Assembly: GCA_963755705.1 (NCBI GenBank)
Contig: CAVWKW010000003.1
Location: forward strand, 310,001 to 374,000
Length of the DNA stretch: 64,000 nucleotides
Direction: 5' to 3'
Source: JBARDN01 sp963755705
GTDB taxonomy: Bacteria; Desulfobacterota; Binatia; Binatales; Binataceae
Of this stretch, positions 26,749 through 35,312 are shown one piece after another. Below the pieces are notes generated by a model that had not been told where the DNA came from, searched no databases, and worked only from the letters and a program-made list of their open reading frames with translations. The first letter of the stretch is position 1, and every line of letters begins with the position of its first letter. The translations under genes were made by a program, and so were the position numbers.

Positions 26749-28466
26749 GCGCGCGCCGTCTCTGGGCACCGTTCGCACGGACGGTCGAACTGGTGACCAA
26801 CGGGGCGCATCTTCCTTTGCATCCGGACGGCCAAGGATGGTGGTCGATCGACATTGACCAGAATCGTGCGGGTGCTGATTACGCATTCAGCGTCAACGGC
26901 CGCGATCCAATTGCCGATCCACGGTCGCCTTACCAGCCCGAAGGCGTGATGCGATTCTCGCGCCCGATTGATCATTCAGCATTCAAATGGTCGGACGATA
27001 GATGGCGCGGCTGTCCGCTGGGCTCGGCGATAATATATGAATGCCACATTGGCACCTTCACCGCGGAAGGCACTTTCGACGCCGCGATTGGGCGCCTCGA
27101 GTATCTGAAGGACCTTGGAATCACGCATCTCGAGTTGATGCCGGTCGTGGAATTTCCCGGCGATCGCGGATGGGGCTACGACGGCGTGGATCTCTATGCG
27201 CCGCATCATGCTTATGGCGGTCCGGACGGGATGAAACGGCTCGTCGATGCGTGTCACCGGATTGGGCTCGGGGTTGTTCTCGACGTTGTTTACAATCATT
27301 TCGGACCGACAGGAAATTTTCTGCCGACTCTCGGACCCTATCTGACTGATCGCTATCACACACCTTGGGGCAACGCGGTGAATTTCGACGATTCTGGCAG
27401 CGTCGAAGTGAGACGCCTGGTTTGCGACAATGTGTTGATGTGGCTGCGCGACTACCATGTCGATGGTCTGCGTCTCGACGCTGTGCATGCTATCTTTGAC
27501 TCATCGGCAATTCACGTGCTCGAGCAGATCGCGACTGAGGTTTGCGCGCTCGGGGCCCAACTCGGACGCGAGTTTCTCGTGATCGCGGAAAGCGATCTCA
27601 ATCAGCCTCGTCTGGTTACTTCCCCAGAGGCCGGCGGTTATGGCCTCGACGCGCAGTGGAGCGACGATTTTCACCACGCGCTTCATGCTTACCTCACCCG
27701 TGAGCACTCCGGCTACTATGCGGACTTCGGATCGCTTGCGCATATCGCCAAGGCCCTCACTAGCCCTTATGTTTACGACGGTGTCTATTCGTGCGATCGA
27801 GGACGGGTGCACGGCAGAGCGGCGGGATCACTTCAAGCGGATCGCTTCGTAGTATGTATTCAGAACCACGATCAAATAGGTAATCGCGCCGCGGGCGAGC
27901 GGCTGGGCCACCTCATTTCGGCCGACCGGCTCAAGATCGCGGCCGCGCTGCTCATGACCTCGCCGTTTGTTCCGCTAATCTTTCAAGGCGAGGAATGGAA
28001 CGCTTCGAGTCCGTTCCAGTACTTCACTGACCACAGGGATCCGGCTCTGGGGCAAGCGGTGCGCGACGGACGTCGCAGGGAATTTGCGCAGTTCATTGGG
28101 GGTGCCGCGGGAGTTCCCGATCCCCAGGCGCTGGAAACATTCGAACGATCAAAATTGAAATGGAAAGAGCGCGAGCATGGCGAACATGCCGAGATGCTCG
28201 AATGGTACCGAAAACTTATCGACTACCGACGCTCCCATAGACCTCCGCTGCATCTGGACCGCCTGAGCGTGGAATTCGACGAGGCTACGCGATGGTTACG
28301 GATCCGCAGCGATGCAAACGAAGTCATCTGTAACTTTTCGGACTTTGAGGTTTCTGTTCCGATTGCGAGCCACGGTATGCATATCGCGCTCGCATCAAAG
28401 GAACTGCTGAAAGCGTCTCAGGGGGCGCTGGTTATGCCGCCGATTTCGATCGCGATTCTCGATTGA
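26745..28466 (+). CDS. treZ: Malto-oligosyltrehalose trehalohydrolase TreZ
   Basis: The protein has about 573 residues. An N-terminal beta domain starts RRLWAPFARTVEL, followed by a GH13 barrel with VVYNHFGPTGN, GLRLDAVHAIFD (nucleophile Asp), FLVIAESDLN (acid Glu) and IQNHDQIGNRA. It releases free trehalose from the TreY product. The start at 26745 gives an ATGA overlap with treY. The upstream in-frame extension is inside treY and not supported. It is the last gene of the operon, convergent with the nucleotidyltransferase gene 23 bp away. Confidence 0.94.
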   Translation: MSARRLWAPFARTVELVTNGAHLPLHPDGQGWWSIDIDQNRAGADYAFSVNGRDPIADPRSPYQPEGVMRFSRPIDHSAFKWSDDRWRGCPLGSAIIYECHIGTFTAEGTFDAAIGRLEYLKDLGITHLELMPVVEFPGDRGWGYDGVDLYAPHHAYGGPDGMKRLVDACHRIGLGVVLDVVYNHFGPTGNFLPTLGPYLTDRYHTPWGNAVNFDDSGSVEVRRLVCDNVLMWLRDYHVDGLRLDAVHAIFDSSAIHVLEQIATEVCALGAQLGREFLVIAESDLNQPRLVTSPEAGGYGLDAQWSDDFHHALHAYLTREHSGYYADFGSLAHIAKALTSPYVYDGVYSCDRGRVHGRAAGSLQADRFVVCIQNHDQIGNRAAGERLGHLISADRLKIAAALLMTSPFVPLIFQGEEWNASSPFQYFTDHRDPALGQAVRDGRRREFAQFIGGAAGVPDPQALETFERSKLKWKEREHGEHAEMLEWYRKLIDYRRSHRPPLHLDRLSVEFDEATRWLRIRSDANEVICNFSDFEVSVPIASHGMHIALASKELLKASQGALVMPPISIAILD

Positions 28467-28489
28467 ATCGATCGGCCGGCCTTCCCGAC

Positions 28490-29458
28490 TTATTTGCCGG
28501 CAGCTAGCGATTCGGAGAAACTGCCTATCGCGAGGTTCTCGAACCATCGTGGCCGCCGGCGCATCGAGGCGACCACGTCGAGTACCCGAGCCGGCTCTCC
28601 CAAGTCATTCCACTCCACGTCATCCATCTTCATTACCGCTAGATTCGGCGGGCATTGCGACAGGATCTGCTCGGAGAATCCTGTAGTCTGAAGGCGCTGG
28701 TAGACGCGCTCGGTCGCCGCCTCTTCGTCTTCGGCCGCGGCCATTTCGGCGCCAAACGAGCAGAACAACTCCGGTGTGTATTCGGCGAAGAGCGCATGCA
28801 AGGTCGGAAGCGCCGCCACGATGATGAAGCTGTTCCACAGGCAGCCCCCGCGATATAGCCGTGCGGCGGTCTCCTCGTCGGGTTTTTCCCAGAACCGCCG
28901 AACCCGAAGAATGTCGGGACGGGTGAAAGAGATTCGCGCATCGGGCTCAAGCCAGCCGTATGAGCGCTCGGGACCGTTGGGATTCGACCCGAGCAGGACG
29001 CAGAGCTGAGGGAATTCATCGATGGCTTCGAAAGCCATCTCGATGTGCTGCGCAAATCTCTGGTTGTCGTCGATGAAGTGATCTGAGGGGAAAACCGCAA
29101 CGGTTGCTTCGCGACCGAGCGCGAGCAAGCGGCGTAATCCAATGAACACCGCAGGCGCAGTGCCACGATTACCAGGCTGCTCGACCACCTGTTGCGAGGC
29201 CATCCCCGGCAGCAGTGGTCGGTAGAATCGCTGATGGGCGCGATTGACGACCACCACGGTATGCTCGGCCGGAACCGCGGCATGAGCGCGCAGCAACGTG
29301 TCTTCCAGCATCGTGCGCTCACCGAGGAGCGGACAGAATTGCTTGGGAACCTCTGCGCCCCAAATGAATTTGGTCAAGGAGCGAAGCCGCGTTCCCTCTC
29401 CCCCTGCGAGAACGATAGCTGCTCGATTATGACGCGCGGAATTCTCTGGCTGTAGCAT
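28490..29458 (-). CDS. Mannose-1-phosphate guanylyltransferase-like sugar nucleotidyltransferase
   Basis: The 322-residue protein has the NTP-transferase signature VLAGGEGTRLRSL followed by PKQFCPL, the Lys-containing motif of the GDP-mannose pyrophosphorylase group. Further support comes from PGNRGTAPAV, VAVFPSDHF (metal-binding Asp) and VRRFWEKPD with GCLWNSFI. No isomerase domain is attached, so it is the short form. It likely makes a GDP-sugar for glycan or lipid synthesis, perhaps feeding the glycosyltransferases at 57-61 kb, though that link is only inference. Confidence 0.82.
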   Translation of the reverse strand: MLQPENSARHNRAAIVLAGGEGTRLRSLTKFIWGAEVPKQFCPLLGERTMLEDTLLRAHAAVPAEHTVVVVNRAHQRFYRPLLPGMASQQVVEQPGNRGTAPAVFIGLRRLLALGREATVAVFPSDHFIDDNQRFAQHIEMAFEAIDEFPQLCVLLGSNPNGPERSYGWLEPDARISFTRPDILRVRRFWEKPDEETAARLYRGGCLWNSFIIVAALPTLHALFAEYTPELFCSFGAEMAAAEDEEAATERVYQRLQTTGFSEQILSQCPPNLAVMKMDDVEWNDLGEPARVLDVVASMRRRPRWFENLAIGSFSESLAAGK

Positions 29459-29709
29459 CTCTGCGTTCCCTGCAATCGTTAAGGTTGCGCGCTCAACTCA
29501 TGAGCAAAGAAAGTGCCATGGAGCGTTGTTTCGCACGGTGACCCAACGGTGATTTAGGAGCTGTCGTTTTCTCTCGGGATCGAGGTGAAAAGGTCCTCAT
29601 GAGCGCTGGGACTCTCGCAGAAATTCCGGCAGGATTTCCCGGGATTTCTTCTGTAATTTCTTCATGCTTCCTGCAAACCTCAGTTGCGTTCTGTGAAACC
29701 GCATCGCGA

Positions 29710-29910
29710 TTAAGAACTCTTCTTGCGGGGGACTTTTGCGCCCTTCTTGCGAGCTTCCGACAGTCCGATCGCTACCGCTTGCTTTTTACTGGTAACTTTC
29801 TTTCCGGAGCGGCCGGACGTGAGCTTGCCGCGCTTCATTTTGTGCATCGCTTTTTTCACGGTGCTTGAGGCCTTGGGGCCATATTTCTTCCTGGAAGATT
29901 TCGTCGGCAT
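29710..29910 (-). CDS. Small basic DUF6496-like protein
   Basis: The 66-residue protein is very rich in Lys, Arg and Ser: it starts MPTKSSRKKYGPKAS and contains KAMHKMKRGKLTSGRSGKK and KKQAVAIGLSEARKKGAK. This is the pattern of the DUF6496 family of small, probably nucleic-acid-binding proteins. It lacks membrane segments. It lies in the stress block, 46 bp downstream of the frameshifted DUF1328 gene on the same strand. The molecular role is unknown. Confidence 0.72.
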   Translation of the reverse strand: MPTKSSRKKYGPKASSTVKKAMHKMKRGKLTSGRSGKKVTSKKQAVAIGLSEARKKGAKVPRKKSS

Positions 29911-29956
29911 AAACTTTCCTCAGTTCACGAATATTGAGTTGATTCGAGAGACAGGG

Positions 29957-30126
29957 TTAGACCAAAGGCCTGCTTCTCCTTCCGTTGACCAGCGACACGA
30001 TGAACAGTACGAGAAAAATGAAAAAAAGGACCCGCGCGATCTCGGCAGCTATGCCGGCAACGCCGAAGAATCCCAAGCGCCTGCGACCAAAGAGATCACC
30101 AAAAAGACAAGTGTGTAATAGAGCAT
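29957..30126 (-). pseudogene. DUF1328 small membrane protein with a frameshift
   Basis: ATG 30126, preceded by AGAGG, reads MLYYTLVFLVISLVAGA, the normal DUF1328 N-terminus. A base is then missing near 30076-30080. After shifting by one, the sequence continues LGFFGVAGIAAEIARVLFF and IFLVLFIVSLVNGRR, the usual end (about 56 residues in all). The intact gene would encode a two-helix inner-membrane protein found beside stress genes. The break is either a real mutation or a sequencing error. No slippery heptamer is visible that would suggest programmed shifting. Confidence 0.75.
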
Positions 30127-30315
30127 GGCTCGATACCTCTGTCGGGGTACCGAGCAAACAATATGCCATCAGATCCGATTCGGACTGCGCTGAGCCCGCC
30201 GTCTGAGTCGCGCGACCCGGATCTGACGGAGTTTGCGATTTCTTATGACTCGGGTGTGTCTGGTGACGTATAAACGATGATGGGATCCGAGAGCGGCATT
30301 TAGAAATTCATTCAC

Positions 30316-31653
30316 ATGGCTGCATCGAATCCATCGCGCCGAAAAATCCGTCCCGCACTCTCCCCCGAAAGCTCGTCCGTGTCGAAGTTGTGGGCCCTGA
30401 TTGTTGCCGGCGCGAGCGCTCTCGGTCCCGGCCTCGTGACCGGCGCCGCCGATGACGACCCCAGCGGTATCGCGACCTATTCGCAGATCGGCGCTCAATT
30501 CGGGTTCACGATGCTATGGACTCTGGTGCTCACCTACCCTCTGATGGCGGCGATCCAGGAAGTCAGCGCGTGGATCGCCAGGGTCACCGGAGTGGGGCTC
30601 GCCAAGAACATGAAGCTCCACTATCCCGCGTGGGTTTCGTACTCGGTGCTTACGCTTCTGCTGTTTGCCAACGTGATCAATCTGGCTGCCGATATAGCCG
30701 CGATGGCTGCCGCGCTATGCCTGATAGTGGGGGGGCCGGCGCTCTTGTACGCTGTAATGTTTGGCGCGGCCTGCCTGAGCGTTGAGGTAGTTGTTCCTTA
30801 CGCACGATTTGCTCAGGTTCTCAAATGGACCACGCTGGTGCTGTTTGTCTATGTGGCGACGGCGTTTGTAATCCGCATACCGCTGCACGCCGTCCTGATC
30901 GGCACGTTCATTCCTTCGATCAAACTATCGGGCGGCTATCTGACAGCGCTGACCGCGGTGCTCGGTACAACCATCAGTCCCTACCTGTTCTTCTGGCAGG
31001 CGTCGCAGGAAGTGCAGGAGCAGGAGGCCGCGCCCACCGAGAAGCCGATTAAGCGAGCGCCTGAACAAGGGCCGGCCCAGCTCCACAAGATGCGTGCGGA
31101 TACCTATTTGGGGATGGCGCTTTCGAACGCAATCGCATTCTTCATTATTTTGGATACCGGATCGCTGCTGCACCCTCATGGGATAACCGATATACAGACG
31201 GCCGCGCAGGCTGCCTCGGCGTTGCGTCCGCTGGCGGGCGAATTTGCGTTCCTGTTGTTCAGCATCGGAATAATCGGCACTGGGCTGCTCGCGATTCCGG
31301 TCCTTGCCGGATCCCTCGGGTATGCGATGTCCGAAATTCGCGGGTGGCCGACCGGGCTCGATCGCTCGCTGCCAAAAGCGCCAAGGTTCTATGCTGCTAT
31401 CGCCGCGGTCACGCTGGCCGGCGTCGGACTGAACTTTACCTCGATCAATCCGATCAAAGCGCTCTACTGGAGTGCGGTGATAAACGGCCTTTCGGCAGGT
31501 CCGATTATGATTGTCATGATGCTGATGACGACGAATCGGAAGGTGACTGGCGGAGTGAAACTTCCGAAACCACAATGGGTCATCGGATGGCTTTCGACCG
31601 GCGTCATGCTGGCGGTCGCCGCCGCGATGCTCATCGGTGTAGCTGTCGGGTAG
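30316..31653 (+). CDS. Nramp-family divalent metal transporter, divergent
   Basis: The 445-residue protein has about 11 membrane segments with the Nramp layout. In TM1, GPGLVTGAADDDPSGIATYS aligns with the metal-binding DPGN region but has Asp-Pro-Ser-Gly, so the canonical Asn is missing. In TM6, TTISPYLFFWQASQEV replaces the usual MPH motif. Divergent Nramp relatives, including magnesium carriers, also change these residues, so the substrate may not be manganese or iron. It is alone on this strand, between stress genes and a FAD enzyme. Confidence 0.82.
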   Translation: MAASNPSRRKIRPALSPESSSVSKLWALIVAGASALGPGLVTGAADDDPSGIATYSQIGAQFGFTMLWTLVLTYPLMAAIQEVSAWIARVTGVGLAKNMKLHYPAWVSYSVLTLLLFANVINLAADIAAMAAALCLIVGGPALLYAVMFGAACLSVEVVVPYARFAQVLKWTTLVLFVYVATAFVIRIPLHAVLIGTFIPSIKLSGGYLTALTAVLGTTISPYLFFWQASQEVQEQEAAPTEKPIKRAPEQGPAQLHKMRADTYLGMALSNAIAFFIILDTGSLLHPHGITDIQTAAQAASALRPLAGEFAFLLFSIGIIGTGLLAIPVLAGSLGYAMSEIRGWPTGLDRSLPKAPRFYAAIAAVTLAGVGLNFTSINPIKALYWSAVINGLSAGPIMIVMMLMTTNRKVTGGVKLPKPQWVIGWLSTGVMLAVAAAMLIGVAVG

Positions 31654-31745
31654 TGCAATCGCGAGTGTCGCGCGGGCCTTCGCAATGACTCGCGGCATCT
31701 GCTCTTATAGCGCCCGCGGAGAATTCCGCGTGGCGTTATCCGGAG

Positions 31746-33164
31746 ATGGCAGACATCGTTATAATTGGCGGAGGCCCGTCGGGGCTGACCGCCGCACACG
31801 AAGCGGCGGCGCATGGCGCATCGTCGATCGTGCTCGAGCGGCTGGACCTCCTGGGTGGCCTTGCCCGCACCATCGAGCGCGGAGGCAACCGCTGGGATAT
31901 CGGACCGCATCGCTTTTTCACCCGCAATCAGGAAGTCAAAGATCTCTTCACCAGCATCCTCGCGGCGGACACGGTCAAGGTGCCCCGACTCACTCGAATC
32001 CTGTACGACAATAGCTATTTCAATTACCCACTCACGCCGATAAACGCGATCACCGGAGTTGGAATACTCTCCGGGGTCTCAATCCTGACGAGCTATTTGC
32101 AGGCACGGATGCGCCGGCTCTCGGGCGCGGTTAATATTGACACGTTTGAAGACTGGACCGTGGATAAATTCGGGCGCCGACTCTACGAGACATTCTTCAA
32201 AACCTACACCGAGAAAGTTTGGGGAATTCCGTGCGCGCAGATCGGTGCGGATTGGGCCTCGCAGCGGATTAAGGGACTGAGCCTCGCCACCGCCCTTGGA
32301 AACGCGATTTTCAAGCCTCGCGACAACCGCGTAAAAAGCCTGATCGACGAATTCATGTATCCCCGTCTGGGAACTGGACAGCTCTACGAAAAAATGGCGG
32401 CCGGCCTGCGGCTCGCGGGCAACCGCATATCAACGCGGGTTTCGGTCAAAACAATCGTGCGCGATGGAATGAATGTCCGTTCGCTGATCGTCGCCGATAC
32501 GACCGGCGCCCGCGAGGAAATCGCTGGCCGGTTCTTTCTTTCAAGCGCACCGCTCACCGACATGATCGCGATGATGCAGCCTGCCGCGCCGACTGAGGTG
32601 CTCCAGGCCTGCGCAAGCCTGCGCTATCGGCATCATATCGGCGTAAATCTGCTGGTCAGAGGAAATCCCTTTCCCGACAACTGGATCTATGTCCATTCAA
32701 AAGACGTGGCGATGGCGCGGATCAGCAACTATTCGAACTTTTCGAAAGCGATGAGCGGGCGCGAAGGATTCTCGCCGTTGACGATCGAGTACTTTGCGTT
32801 TCCGGGCGACAGTACCTGGAACGCGCCGGATCCGGAATTGATCGAGCGCGCGATTCGCGAGCTGAATCTCAAGGGGATTGTCAGCCGCGACGACGTTGCC
32901 GACGCGTTCGTGGTCCGCAATGAAAATGCATACCCGGTTATCGAGCGTGGCTGCGACAGCCAGGTAGGCATAATCAAGGCATGGCTCGATCAGTTCGAAA
33001 ACCTGCTGCCGATCGGGCGTTCAGGGATGTTCAAATACAACAACCAGGATCATGCGATGGCGACCGGGATGCTCGCGGCGCGCGCCGCGCTGGGTATCCG
33101 GCGCTACGATCCGTGGCTGGTCAATATCGACGGCGAGTATCATGAAAGCGGCCCCGCCGCCTGA
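31746..33164 (+). CDS. FAD-dependent NAD(P)-binding oxidoreductase (protoporphyrinogen oxidase/UDP-galactopyranose mutase-like)
   Basis: The 472-residue protein begins with a Rossmann FAD motif, IVIIGGGPSGLTAAHEAA, then LERLDLLGGLARTIERGGNRWDIGPHRFF, a region typical of protoporphyrinogen oxidase-like and UDP-galactopyranose mutase-like enzymes. LTRILYDNSYFNYPL and EDWTVDKFGRRLYETFFKTY follow that family. Similar proteins often sit in glycan gene sets, where they act on sugar nucleotides or lipid-linked sugars. GGAG precedes the ATG. It is convergent with the SDR gene (18 bp gap). The substrate is not assigned. Confidence 0.8.
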   Translation: MADIVIIGGGPSGLTAAHEAAAHGASSIVLERLDLLGGLARTIERGGNRWDIGPHRFFTRNQEVKDLFTSILAADTVKVPRLTRILYDNSYFNYPLTPINAITGVGILSGVSILTSYLQARMRRLSGAVNIDTFEDWTVDKFGRRLYETFFKTYTEKVWGIPCAQIGADWASQRIKGLSLATALGNAIFKPRDNRVKSLIDEFMYPRLGTGQLYEKMAAGLRLAGNRISTRVSVKTIVRDGMNVRSLIVADTTGAREEIAGRFFLSSAPLTDMIAMMQPAAPTEVLQACASLRYRHHIGVNLLVRGNPFPDNWIYVHSKDVAMARISNYSNFSKAMSGREGFSPLTIEYFAFPGDSTWNAPDPELIERAIRELNLKGIVSRDDVADAFVVRNENAYPVIERGCDSQVGIIKAWLDQFENLLPIGRSGMFKYNNQDHAMATGMLAARAALGIRRYDPWLVNIDGEYHESGPAA

Positions 33165-33182
33165 ACCGCGATCGGCGCGCGC

Positions 33183-34127
33183 TTAAGCGGGTAGGGCGTC
33201 GAAGTGAACTCCAGTCATCTGTTCGGAGACAGTCCATAGCCGAGCCGCAACGTTTTTGTCCTGCGCGGCTGCACTGCGCTTTGCGCGGGCCGGATTTCCC
33301 CACATCTCGGCCATCCCATCGGGTCCTATATATTCTCCCCCACGCACCTCCGGAGCCGCCGCCGCGTAAAGAGTCGGTAACGCACCCATCGCGGCGCTCT
33401 GCGCAAAAATCCGGTTGCTGACGCTGAAGAGAGATTCCAGGAACGCCGAGCCTTCCATCCGGGGTCCTGCGGCCTGCAAGTTGGTCGCCGCATATCCGGG
33501 ATGACACGCCACCGCGACGAGCTTTGCGCCGCTCGCCTCGATCCTCCTTTGCAGCTCGAGCGTGAATAGCAAGTTGGCGAGCTTGCTCTGTCCATATGCC
33601 CGCCACTTGGTATAGCCGTGCTCCCAGTTCAGATCGTCAAAGCGGATCGCGCCCATCCGATGTGCCCCGCTGCTGACGTTCACTACTCGAGCGTGATCGG
33701 CCGCAAGCAACGGTTCGAGCAACAACCCCGTCAGCGCGAAATGTCCCAGGTGATTGGTCCCGAACTGCATCTCGAAGCCGTCGGCCGTGCGGGAGTACGG
33801 CAGCGCCATCACGCCCGCGTTGTTTACCAGGATATCGAGTGTGCGATGCCGCGCGCGGTATGCGGACGCGAACTCGCGGATCGAGCTGAGGTTCGACAGG
33901 TCCAGCGCCATCGGTTCGACCTTTGCCGATGGATACATCGCCGTGATCTGTGCATCCGCCGCGCCCGCCTTCTGCATGTTGCGGCAGGCAAGGATGACCT
34001 CCGCGCCCTTGCGCGCGAACTGCAGCGCCGCTTCATAGCCGATACCGCTATTGCCGCCGGTAACAATTATTGTCTTGCCCGACAGGTCCGGCAAATCTTC
34101 AGCGGTCCATTTACGATCTGCAGCCAT
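33183..34127 (-). CDS. Short-chain dehydrogenase/reductase, retinol-dehydrogenase-like
   Basis: The 314-residue protein has the classical SDR pattern: TGGNSGIG (24-31) for NAD(P) binding, LVNNAGVMALP, VNVSSGAHR with the catalytic Ser, and YGQSKLANLLF with catalytic Tyr and Lys. The length and the LDLSNLSSIREF motif point to the RDH/WWOX-like subgroup. GGGAGGA lies about 10 nt upstream of the ATG. The alpha/beta hydrolase and HsaA-like genes upstream on the same strand suggest an operon for an aromatic or steroid-like substrate, which is inference only. Confidence 0.88.
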   Translation of the reverse strand: MAADRKWTAEDLPDLSGKTIIVTGGNSGIGYEAALQFARKGAEVILACRNMQKAGAADAQITAMYPSAKVEPMALDLSNLSSIREFASAYRARHRTLDILVNNAGVMALPYSRTADGFEMQFGTNHLGHFALTGLLLEPLLAADHARVVNVSSGAHRMGAIRFDDLNWEHGYTKWRAYGQSKLANLLFTLELQRRIEASGAKLVAVACHPGYAATNLQAAGPRMEGSAFLESLFSVSNRIFAQSAAMGALPTLYAAAAPEVRGGEYIGPDGMAEMWGNPARAKRSAAAQDKNVAARLWTVSEQMTGVHFDALPA

Positions 34128-34243
34128 GCTAATGATCCTCCCGCAGCTCCGCGACGCGAACCCGTAACGATGTGGAGACTACGATCTCGATGCCGCTGTG
34201 GCTACTGAGCGCCGAACATCGTGCGTGGTTTAACGCGATTGCG

Positions 34244-35206
34244 CTAAGATTTGAGTTTCGCATCGAACTCGACCAGAAGCTGGGTGAACAGCTTGGGATC
34301 TTGCCCGTGCATCGAGTGCCCCATCTGCGGGAATGACCTGTAGTCAATCGATTGCCCGGACTGCATTACTAACTCGCGCACGCGCTTTGCCTGCAGGTCC
34401 GAAGCGGCGCCCATGAAGTGTCCGCTATCTTCATCCATGTGGCGGAAATGATGGGTGTACAATACCGGGCATTTGACGCTCGACAGCATCCGCGCGTGAT
34501 CGCAGCTCGCGAATACGGAGCCCTCCCAGAAAGCTCGCCCCCACTCCGGATCGTACTCCTTCATCCGCTGCGGAATGTCGGCATCGGTTCCAAACATCAT
34601 CGGAGCGATCGCGCGTGATAGCCAGTCGGGAAGCTCCGTCTTGGCTGCTTCGATCATTCCGGCCCAATCGCCAACGCTCCATTGGTCGCCCAAATATTTG
34701 CTCATCAGTGCGAAGATCGGTCCTATCGCCTGCCGCAGAGACGGTCCGCAAGCCGGATCGACCTCTGAGCAAAACAGCGGCGGATCTTCGTAATGGGCGC
34801 CGCGGATCGTTCCAGGCATCGCGTAGGCTGAAAGCCACGCGGAGATCACGCCGCCCGACGAGAGTCCACTGACAATCACCGGCCGCCCGATCACGAGCGC
34901 GATGAAACGCACCAGATCGTTGCCGAAGTTATCGGCGGTATAGCGCCCCGGCGTCCTGCTCGATCGCCCCTGCCCGCGCAAGTCCACCGCGAAAGCCTGG
35001 AAATGCTCCTGCAGCAGGTCCATCGCCTGCTCATACCCCCACCACGACTCCGTCTGTCCCGGGATTAGCAACAACGCAGGCTTGTCGGACGTTCCCGCCA
35101 TCGCGTAGTTGATCACGGCCTCGCCCGTATCGATCGTATGCTCCGGATAGGCGTGCGGGACGTAAGTTTCCGCGGGATGTTCAGGTCCGAACTGACGCGA
35201 ACTCAT
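34244..35206 (-). CDS. Alpha/beta hydrolase
   Basis: The protein has about 320 residues. Nucleophile elbow GLSSGG (Ser116), the oxyanion region LIPGQTESWWGY, DLRGQGRSSRTPG on strand 4, and late Asp and His candidates (HMDEDSGH, PQMGHSMHG) make a complete catalytic triad. AAGGAGATC precedes ATG 35206, a much better start than the longer frame. The flanking HsaA-like monooxygenase and SDR suggest hydrolysis of a ring-cleavage product or ester, but substrate specificity cannot be read from the sequence. Confidence 0.85.
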   Translation of the reverse strand: MSSRQFGPEHPAETYVPHAYPEHTIDTGEAVINYAMAGTSDKPALLLIPGQTESWWGYEQAMDLLQEHFQAFAVDLRGQGRSSRTPGRYTADNFGNDLVRFIALVIGRPVIVSGLSSGGVISAWLSAYAMPGTIRGAHYEDPPLFCSEVDPACGPSLRQAIGPIFALMSKYLGDQWSVGDWAGMIEAAKTELPDWLSRAIAPMMFGTDADIPQRMKEYDPEWGRAFWEGSVFASCDHARMLSSVKCPVLYTHHFRHMDEDSGHFMGAASDLQAKRVRELVMQSGQSIDYRSFPQMGHSMHGQDPKLFTQLLVEFDAKLKS

Positions 35207-35252
35207 TATCTGATCTCCTTGTCGATCCTTCGGCCGCCCATGCGTATTCGCT

Positions 35253-35281
35253 CTCAAAACCCGCGGGTATGTGGGTTTGAG
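35253..35281 (-). terminator. Hairpin between the HsaA-like and hydrolase genes
   Basis: On the plus strand CTCAAAACCC (35253-35262) pairs with GGGTTTGAG (35273-35281), with one bulged base. It lies 30 bp after the stop of the HsaA-like gene on the minus strand. No long T run follows, so it may only reduce read-through into the hydrolase gene. Confidence 0.35.
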
Positions 35282-35312
35282 GAAAGTATCCGATTCAGCT
35301 TAAGCGATTGGA

